This document shows positions 56,500-64,000 of a stretch of DNA of 64,000 bases, piece after piece. The notes under the pieces are model-generated. The model was not told where the DNA came from. It ran no database searches and was given only the letters and a program-made list of their open reading frames with translations. The stretch lies in NCBI RefSeq assembly GCF_000340215.1, contig NW_006921545.1:587522-651521 (forward strand), given 5' to 3'. Within the stretch, counting starts at the first letter, position 1. Each line of letters starts with the position of its first letter. Position numbers and translations under genes: made by a program. Origin of the DNA: Pseudocercospora fijiensis CIRAD86 (Eukaryota > Ascomycota > Dothideomycetes > Mycosphaerellales > Mycosphaerellaceae).

Positions 56500-58728
56500 T
56501 AATACTTAACTTAGAAGAGGTTATATACCGATTACGCCGCTAAATTTTAGGAATACGCCTAACTTACGGATTAGGACGACGAAGCTCTTATAATAATATC
56601 GGCGAGGTCTTAAGGATAACGTTAAGGACGAGCTTATACGCGACGGTAGAAAAATAGATAATATAGGAACATTAGTTAAGGTTACAATCGATCTCGACGA
56701 TAGGCTCTATAAACGAGCTTTAGAACGACGCTACGATTCTAAGACTTCTAGAAAAGCTAGTTATACTCCTAGATACGATAATAGACGAAACTATAGTACC
56801 TACGATAAACTAAAGAAAAACAACTACTATAGCGCGTAACTAATAGAGCTAGACGCTATCTAGAAGGGTCGAGTATTTAAAGGAAGAAAGGGCAAGAGTT
56901 CGCCTAAGAAAGTAGGAAGATTAACTTGCTATACGTATAGTAAGGAAGGCTATATAGTACGGAACTATCGCGGTAAGAACATAGTACGACGCGAATAGTT
57001 TAATATAATATAACGAAAGGACTCGGGTAGAGGAGGCTACTAAATAGTAGTAGGGCTATACTCTATTAATAGGGCGCCGAGGACCTATATAGAGGTCGTA
57101 AAGAAAGAGCTACGACAAATCTATATAATAGTACGACGATAAGAACCTATATATAGAACCCTTTACTAGAGATTCTATTACGACGACTAATACTAAATTT
57201 ATTATTCTACTAAGATAGATATAGGATTTTTCCCTTAGAATAGGCGACTCGTACGAGAAGATACGAAATCCTAGGTAGAAGAAGAAACGATTAATAAATC
57301 TTGCTTAGATACCGACGACAAAGAAAACCGAGATCCGGAAGCTTTATTCCCTCCTAAGGAGGAGTTAGGAGCTATCCTAAAAGTACCGGAGTCCCCTTAG
57401 TAAGAGGAGGAATAGTAAGAAGATTTAGAGGAAAGTCTAGATACTAAGGAAGAAACTACGAATAAAGAAAGTAAAGGCGAATTCGGGATTAACGACGATA
57501 CGATCCTTACGTTTATAATAGATATACCTATATTAGCGCAAACAATCGCCTTATATCTAGTACGTAAATACGAGGAAATGTTTCTAAAGGTTAACGGACA
57601 ACGGAGGGTTAATCCTATCTAATTTGATTATTTCTAGATAAGCTTATAGGTAAAATTCTAGAATTACCCCTAGATACCTATAGACTATACGTACTACAAC
57701 TTTATTACAGAGCGAGTACCGATAGGAAGTATAATTACGCCCTACGGATACGTCCTCCCTAACGAGAGGACGATTATTACTTAAGATATACGTTAGGCGG
57801 TCTAGCGACTAAATTAGCAATACCGAAAGGCTATAGTAGCGCAAGGACGATATATATATAACGACACCCTCGAAGAAAAGTTATATACTAAAGAAGTACG
57901 AATAGTAGGACTACGGATCCGTAGCTAGTTAGAGCGACGTTAGACTAATAACTAGTCGGGAAACGGACTAACTCTCTAGATTAGAGCGTTCTAAGAGAGT
58001 TCCTTAATACCGAAAGCGCTTAAGCATTAATAGTAGTCTTCCGTATAAAAATTATCGTTAGCGGGCACCCGACGAGTATATTAATAGATTCCGGAGCGAG
58101 CGGGAACTTTGCCTCCGAATTATTCGTTAAAAGCCGAGGGATCGTAACCCGAAGTAGAAGAGAAGGAGCGTATAAACTTATAGTAGTAGATAGGTTACCG
58201 CTACCTAGTATAGAACGAGAGACGATACCGTTACTACTAGCTATCTAATAGCACTACGAGGAAATTGTCTTAGATATTACTAATATAGCTAGTTATAATA
58301 TTATACTAGGTATACCTTAGTTAAGAAAGTATAACCTAGTTATAGATTAGAGAAGAGGAGTACTTATATTTAAGGAATGCGACTATATAATCGGTATTTA
58401 ACCTATATAGCGGTAGCGTTCGTAGATAGATAAGATTAACAAACGTAGGGCGACTCGTAAGACGTTTACGTCGATAGGAATTATAGAGAACCGTATTCAA
58501 CCCGGATCGATACTACCGTTAGGTTAGGAGGGTTATAATAATAATTACGGGAAGGATAGAAGTTATACGCCGTTAAAGAATAAAACTAGAATCTCGGACC
58601 TAGATATTCCTAAAGAGTATAGCAAGTAGAGGCGACTCTTTAAAGAGGAGAGAGGCAAGGCGGCCTTACCTAAACACTAACTATAGGATTATAAGATACA
58701 CTTATAGTCTAGGAAAGAGCCTCTATAG
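56500..58728 (+). pseudogene. Gypsy G gag-protease relic, cut by Gypsy F
   Basis: Plus-strand Ty3-type element. The Gag C-terminal part reads VTIDLDDRLYKRALERRYDSK near 56690, followed by a zinc knuckle near 56930 (CYTYSKEGYIVRNYR, with C and H mutated to Y). The protease starts with LIDSGASGNF at 58081-58110, catalytic Asp intact, and ends with ILGIP near 58300. The reverse transcriptase entry (LPKH, then a mutated PWDH) begins near 58670 and is cut off at 58728 where the Gypsy F LTR starts. The rest should lie beyond Gypsy F. It is distinct from Gypsy E/F. Confidence 0.83.
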
Positions 58729-59046
58729 TATTAGCTAGTAACCGGCCCTACATACCTAGGCTAAGTTTTGAGCCTATATAAGAGGCCTCCTTCTATATTA
58801 TAGATAGAGCACTAACCTCGTATAGCACATTGTTTATATTACACTTCTATAATGCCTATATTGCAGGGCTCTAGTTATTAGCCTAAGCAACCGTCTTGTT
58901 ATCCTATTATACTAAACATAACTGCCTATATTGCTATAGGTTATATTACCCTCGGTAGCCTATACTATTGCTGCTAGTAGTAGTAGTAGTATTAGTTTCC
59001 GTCCTTTATTAGAGCCGAAGGTGGGGCTATCTCTTTATATCTAACA
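58729..59046 (+). repeat. Gypsy F 5' LTR (318 bp)
   Basis: Begins TATTAGCTAGTAACCGG (TGTTAG before RIP) and ends CTTTATATCTAACA. Matches the Gypsy E LTR in inverse orientation. The five bases before it, TATAG, are the expected target duplication, whose partner would be outside the window. Confidence 0.87.
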
Positions 59047-59652
59047 GGTTCGGGTATATTAAAGGTAGTCTCTAGGCACGAATAGCTATAACCGAAGCGA
59101 GGGCACGATAAGAGCCTACGATACGGACGATACCGAAGTATCTTAAGGGGCTATTACGACAAGTAGAGAAACCTCTTAACGAGGGCATCGCTTTAACCCC
59201 GAAAAGCTATAAACCCTTAGGACTGTTATAGCTTAGGGCCTAGTCTATAGCTATAGCTAGCTTCTAAGGACTCGGCTCTAAGTCGAAGACCTATTTAGTA
59301 CCGCTTACTCGAGATAAGCCCCGCCTAAGGAGGAGATAGACTAATTACCTATCGGCCTTACTTAGTTTGCTAAGACTATTAATTGATAGCAAATACGGCT
59401 TGCAGGTCGGATAGCCGGGGAGTCCCCTATTAATCGGGTAGGGCGTTCCTAGATTCGTAGCCTCGCTTAGACAGTGCTTAGCCTTCTACTAGAAAAAGAA
59501 GGCTACCGCCCCCCCGCCTAGCTAAAGGAGATACGAGCTAGTTTCTAGGATCTAGGTATAAATAGAGATTGTAGTCTCTCCCTCCGAGCGGCTTTCGTCT
59601 AATACTAAACTAAGCTCCTAGAGGTAGTTAGGCGACCCCTAGGAGGCTAAAT

Positions 59653-59681
59653 CCTAATACTACCCTAGGGGTAACACTAGG
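59653..59681. repeat. CCCTAGGGG-core palindrome, copy 6 (Gypsy F leader)
   Basis: CCTAATACTACCCTAGGGG plus complementary arm, upstream of gag. Confidence 0.75.
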
Positions 59682-59849
59682 AGAAACAGCCTAATATACT
59701 ATTCTCTCGCGTAGCAATACTACAATAAACTAAATAAACTAGAGATACTAAAAACACGTTTATATAGCATTTTATTGCGACTTTATATAGCATTTCATTT
59801 TAACAATTTTACTAACAATCGAATAAGCTCTAGCTCTAGCGAAAACGAG

Positions 59850-60969
59850 CATTAAGAATTAGCGGAATCCTCTAAATCCGAAACCGCCCCTAATCCTATT
59901 AACGAAGAGATTAGGCGGCGACTAGTTAATATAAGTAAGCCTCTTACGCCCTCTACGCTAGAGGCGCTCTACAATGTTATTATAAAGATAATAGAGAAGC
60001 AAACTAAACTTCTCCGTTAAAACAAGCGTCGCCCGCTAGAACTAGGGAGTACTATAAACCCCTTGTTCGAAGGGTAGAACGCTATAGCATATATAGAGCG
60101 TTTTAAGGAAGGCCTAATTAAGTACGAGCTCGATAGAGAGTCCGACTAGTATAAGATCCGGTCCCTTACGAGGACTACTAGCACTAAGCTTTACCGAACC
60201 CTTAGAACCCTAGTTAGCTACCTAGAAAAGGATAACAAGTCTAATGCCAACTAGGAGATCTTTAAGTTAGCCTTTCTAAGAGAGTATCGGGAGCGCGATA
60301 GCCGTCGTATTAAAGGCAGTCGCGTATAGCTCGAGACCCTCTACTTAGTAAGGCGCACTAAGGATAACGACCTAAAGGGGTATATCCGCGAATTTATCGA
60401 GTTAGCGGACGGTATCGAGTAGAGTAACCTCGAGAACTCTTAGAGAACGAGGCTACTCCTCTAGGGATTGCCGTAGCCTATAGCTTAGCGTATCTTCCGT
60501 CGCTACAAGCTTAGCGAGGCCGATCCTAAGAGCTTTAGGAAATACAAAGAGGTCCTAGTGTATATTAAGGCCGATATTAATAGTATAGCCGATACGAGGA
60601 AGTTTATCTACGGCGAAGACTAGAATAACCTAGCGTAGGTTAGAAAAGAAGCCTTAGGAAGCAAGGGACCTAAGTTCCTTCCTAAATCGCAAAGTAGTCC
60701 TAAGACCGTAACTCCTACTATTACTAAGCACTCTTAGGATATCGCGGACTTAGCTAAATCCCTAGCCTAGCTAAACCTAAATGCGAAAGTATTATAGCGA
60801 GTTAGGGAGGTTATTAATACTACTATACTAGGCGATATACTACTAGTCTACTAGGTTTTAGATCCTAACTACCCTAAAGCCCCTTTAGTAGATGTCTACG
60901 CTATACGGAAGATCTATTCTAACTTAGATAGCAAGTGCTAGATATGTAGCGGGTTTAAACATATCTAAT
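59850..60969 (+). pseudogene. Gypsy F gag relic
   Basis: Plus-strand Gag. An acidic Ser/Glu N-terminus leads to LEALYNVIIKIIEKQTK near 59970 and a capsid-like region with YIERFKEGLIKYELDRESD near 60095, FLREYRERDSRRIKGSRV near 60270 and FRRYKLSEADPKSFRKYKEV near 60495. A nucleocapsid zinc knuckle starts SKC-x-ICSGFKHI near 60930 and runs into the assembly gap. Structural protein of the intracellular particle. Stops at Gln/Trp. Confidence 0.82.
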
Positions 60970-61155
60970 NNNNNNNNNNNNNNNNNNNNNNNNNNNNNNN
61001 NNNNNNNNNNNNNNNNNNNNNNNNNNNNNNNNNNNNNNNNNNNNNNNNNNNNNNNNNNNNNNNNNNNNNNNNNNNNNNNNNNNNNNNNNNNNNNNNNNNN
61101 NNNNNNNNNNNNNNNNNNNNNNNNNNNNNNNNNNNNNNNNNNNNNNNNNNNNNNN
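60970..61155. other. Assembly gap of 186 N
   Basis: Unsequenced bases inside the gag region of Gypsy F. Any open frame across it is meaningless. The corresponding segment of Gypsy E lies near 49000-49130 and can guide what is missing. Confidence 0.99.
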
Positions 61156-64000
61156 CAAGTAAATAGCCGATTCTACTATATAGACACCGGCGACAAAATT
61201 GATTTCGAATAGGATCGGAGAGCCCCGAAGCTGCCTTAGCTAAAGACCCTTTTAGAAAAGAAGTATAGCGGCAAGATCGAGTTTGAGGATACTAGGAATA
61301 GTACCCTCGCCGCTATTACTAAACGAGAAACTTAGAAGGTTAGGGCTAAACAGGTTAAGGAGCGAAGTAGTAACGGTACTACCGAGCCCGTTAAGGTTAA
61401 CTTTGTTTCTTAGGACCCGGACGTAGTTACTAATGTTTACGCGGTTACTAAGAATAGTATAGATGTCTACGCTACTATACGGTCTTAGACTTAGTCCTAA
61501 AACAAGGGCAAGAGCCCTTAGAACCCTACTCGCCCTAGTACGGCAGCCCCTACTAGGGTACTAAAGAACAAGGCGGCCGACAAGGCTAAGCAATAGCGAG
61601 AGTTAACCGCTAAAACTAAGACTCTCTAGATAGCTATAGACCGCGCTACCCGATCTAGTACCGTACCTAGCACCCTACCTATAGAGAGCCTAGTCGTCCT
61701 AGAGACTCTAGAGGTCGATATAGAAGATATTGCTACCGACATTAGTAGTACCCTAGGACTAGCTAATCTACCGGCCTATAAGCGGAAGTTATCCGATCTA
61801 AAGAGCTTTCGCTTTAATAGGTATATAAACAAGTATAGTACTAGCCTAGCTAACTCTATAGACACAAAGGCAAACGCTCTCTTCTAGGCTTTATAGTTCC
61901 TAGACCTTAAGTCTAATATGTCTATAGGAGAGCTACTAGCGTACGGTATGCCTACTAACCTATTCTAGAGCCGGATCCCTAACGATGCTACCTTTATAAA
62001 AGATCTCGCTACCCTCTAACGAAAACAGGGACGAGAAGACTATATCGACGTCTCTTCCCTATAGTTCCTTCCTAAATTTTTAGGTACCTAAGAGTTAGCA
62101 GAAGGCGAATCGGTAACCTACGAGAACTAAGAGACTATCGATAATGCTAACGAAGAGGGAGTTAAGGAGATAGGCCGAGGGGATAGTAATAATCCCGACC
62201 TTGCTCTAGTTTTAGTCTCTATTAAGGCTGTCCGGTTTACTAGCTAATAAATCGGTCGAGTAGGACCTCCTCGACCTAAGGAACTTTATTCTATCCCTAA
62301 TAATATAGACCTTTCCGTAGTTACCCGTTCCTTCGCCGGCGTTCCCGCTATCTATATTTAAGTTACTATCGGGAGCTATAGTTAATAGATACTAGCAATG
62401 CTTAATAATAGTTCGGAGTTACTTATTATAAGTAAGCGTTAGGCTAAACAACGTAGGCTACTAATAAATAGAGACATTTCCCTCGGTATATAGGGAGTAA
62501 ATAGGGAGGTTGCGCTAGTAGGTACTTGCTACAATGTTATAGTAGACGCCTTCGATATATGCTTTTCTTTTACCTTCTAGATTGCCGCCGACCTAAATAC
62601 GCTAATTATTCTAGGTCGACTATAGTCTCGTATAACCCGAGGTGTTTAGCGCAACTGCGACGATAGCTCCTAGGAGGGAACTATTACTAACTAGAAGGGC
62701 AACCGAGTCGTGTTTACTAGTTATGTCGGCAATACTAGCTATAAGTCCTACGAGGATATCCTTGCTACTTCTAGACGGTCTTCGGGAAACGCTACGGCGC
62801 GGTTGTAAGACCGGCAATCTGCACTATAAGTTAGTATAGCTTAAATAGGTCATTTCTAGAAGTACGCCGCTCCGTACGTTAAGGCAAGTTTCTAGGTTCT
62901 ATACTAAGAAGACGAGTGCTCGAAGCGATAGCGAGTATAATATAACGACTACCTATACCTACTATACGAGTTAAGGTAATAATGCTATCTTATATATCGT
63001 CGCCGGAGGCATTACTACCGGACGCGGGTCTACCCGAACTAACTAATTAGAGCGCGAGTCTAATGCTACCCCGGGGGTATTATTACGAATCTAACGTTTT
63101 CGCCGGCGTTATAAATTAGGACTACTAGCTGCATACCTATCGACTTAAGGAAACTTCTAAAGAAGTTTACGCGCTGTTTTGTTACGCTAATCTCTAAGCC
63201 TAGCGACAAAGAGAGCGAGCTCGGATTCGATAATCGATTAGTATATATACCCTATATAAGAGGGTAGCTAACAAGATTAAGCCCATAAAGGGCAGCGTAT
63301 ACATTACCGATAGGTCTAATCCTAGCGGGAATCCTAACTAGCGATAAAAGTGTCTTAATTAGGAAGTAACATTGCTACCTAGGGATAGTCCGTACGACTA
63401 GAGATATATTACTAAAAAGTTCTCTACTATTCCTAGGGGTTTAAGGCTAATACCGGAAAGGCTTACGAAGATTAAACCTAGTATAGAGCTTTCGGATCTT
63501 AAGCTTGACCTGCTATATAAGCTCCTATACAATCGCGAAGCTATATTAGTATATGACTTTACTTACCTAGGTAGAATCAACCCGGAGGTTGCCCCTCCGT
63601 AGAAGATCCGAACGATCGAATATAAGCCTTAGGCCTACCTAGGTTTTAAGCTAAACCTAAGCCTACGAGGTATAGTCGAGGATATAATACGGTAGCGCGT
63701 AAAGGCCGGTACACTTAAGCCTTCCTATGCCTCGTATCGTAATCCGTACTTCCTAGTTTAAAAGAAAACAGCTCCTAGGGAACTAAAGAAGTACCGTCTA
63801 ATTAACGCTATATAAAAGTTTAACGCAGTTACGATTAGAGATACTAACCTCCCTCCGGAGACTAATAGGTTCTCGGAAGCTTTTACTAACTATATTATAG
63901 CCTTACTAGTTAATGTTTTCTCGGGCTACGACTAGATCCCTCTCTACCCTAATAGTCGGGACCTTACTAGTTTCGAGATACCTCTTAGGCTATATAGACA
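61156..64000 (+). pseudogene. Gypsy F protease and reverse transcriptase relic
   Basis: After the gap comes a linker, including the undisturbed LINE D site at 61619-61632. A retropepsin-like domain lies near 62380-62640 (ILAMLNNSSELLIISK, Asp probably mutated to Asn). The palindrome at 63060-63087 separates this from the RT. The RT reads GFKLNLSLRG near 63640, YRNPYFLV, PRELKKYRLINA near 63775 and FSGYD near 63917, where the window ends before the catalytic box. The short open frames at 62620-62839 on both strands are incidental. Confidence 0.85.
63060..63087. repeat. GGG/CCC-core palindrome, copy 7 (Gypsy F, protease/RT)
   Basis: CTAATGCTACCCCGGGGG plus complementary arm ending TATTATTACG; equivalent to 42228-42255. 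Confidence 0.75.

Larger units (their letters stand above)
58729..64000 (+). mobile_element. Gypsy element F, continues past the window
   Basis: Plus-strand Ty3-type element of the same family as Gypsy E: 5' LTR 58729-59046, leader with palindrome, gag, gap, protease and reverse transcriptase. It runs off the window inside the RT. It is inserted into the pol of Gypsy G. Confidence 0.88.

Noticed and set aside
60955..61158. Frame of undetermined residues
   Set aside because: It is the assembly gap.
62620..62839. Overlapping frames on both strands
   Set aside because: Both lie in the Gypsy F protease/RT linker and have no support.

Overview
The window looks like a filamentous ascomycete (Pezizomycotina) chromosome segment that is almost entirely transposon relics mutated by repeat-induced point mutation (RIP). 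CpA and TpG are depleted and converted to TpA while CpG survives. The reading frames of recognisable transposon proteins are broken almost only at Gln (CAR to TAR) and Trp (TGG to TAG) codons, with His to Tyr, Cys to Tyr and Asp to Asn changes. The genus cannot be named from this.

Layout. 1-5229: two copies of one Tad/I-like LINE. 5230-8330: a 5'-truncated Copia relic. 8734-13632: a full-length LINE. 14160-16250: an island of normal composition holding the only intact gene (14413-15894), a 493-residue protein with a likely Uma2-like PD-(D/E)XK domain. 17231-27096: a complete 9.87-kb hAT element with an 8-bp target duplication and 20-bp terminal inverted repeats. It carries a degraded hAT transposase, two different degraded histone H3-like genes and unidentified cargo. 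27246-27429: a small TIR element. 30530-34010: a solo-LTR-like sequence and an unidentified minus-strand coding relic split by a 378-bp MITE derived from the hAT family. 35400-37930: minus-strand chromovirus Gypsy relic. 38470-51368: minus-strand Gypsy E, interrupted by a full-length LINE at 43659-48548. 51400-55250: second unidentified minus-strand relic split by another hAT-derived MITE. 55822-56044: a truncated MITE. 56500-58728: plus-strand Gypsy G, cut by Gypsy F (58729 to the window end), which has a 186-bp assembly gap.

Relations. The insertion order can be read from the nesting: LINE D entered Gypsy E, with an undisturbed site in Gypsy F; Gypsy F entered Gypsy G; two MITEs entered coding relics whose frames rejoin when the MITE is removed. 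The LINEs keep more CpA/TpG than their surroundings and so look younger or less mutated. The most unusual object is the hAT element with its two H3-like histone genes. Nothing in the transposons appears able to make a full protein now.
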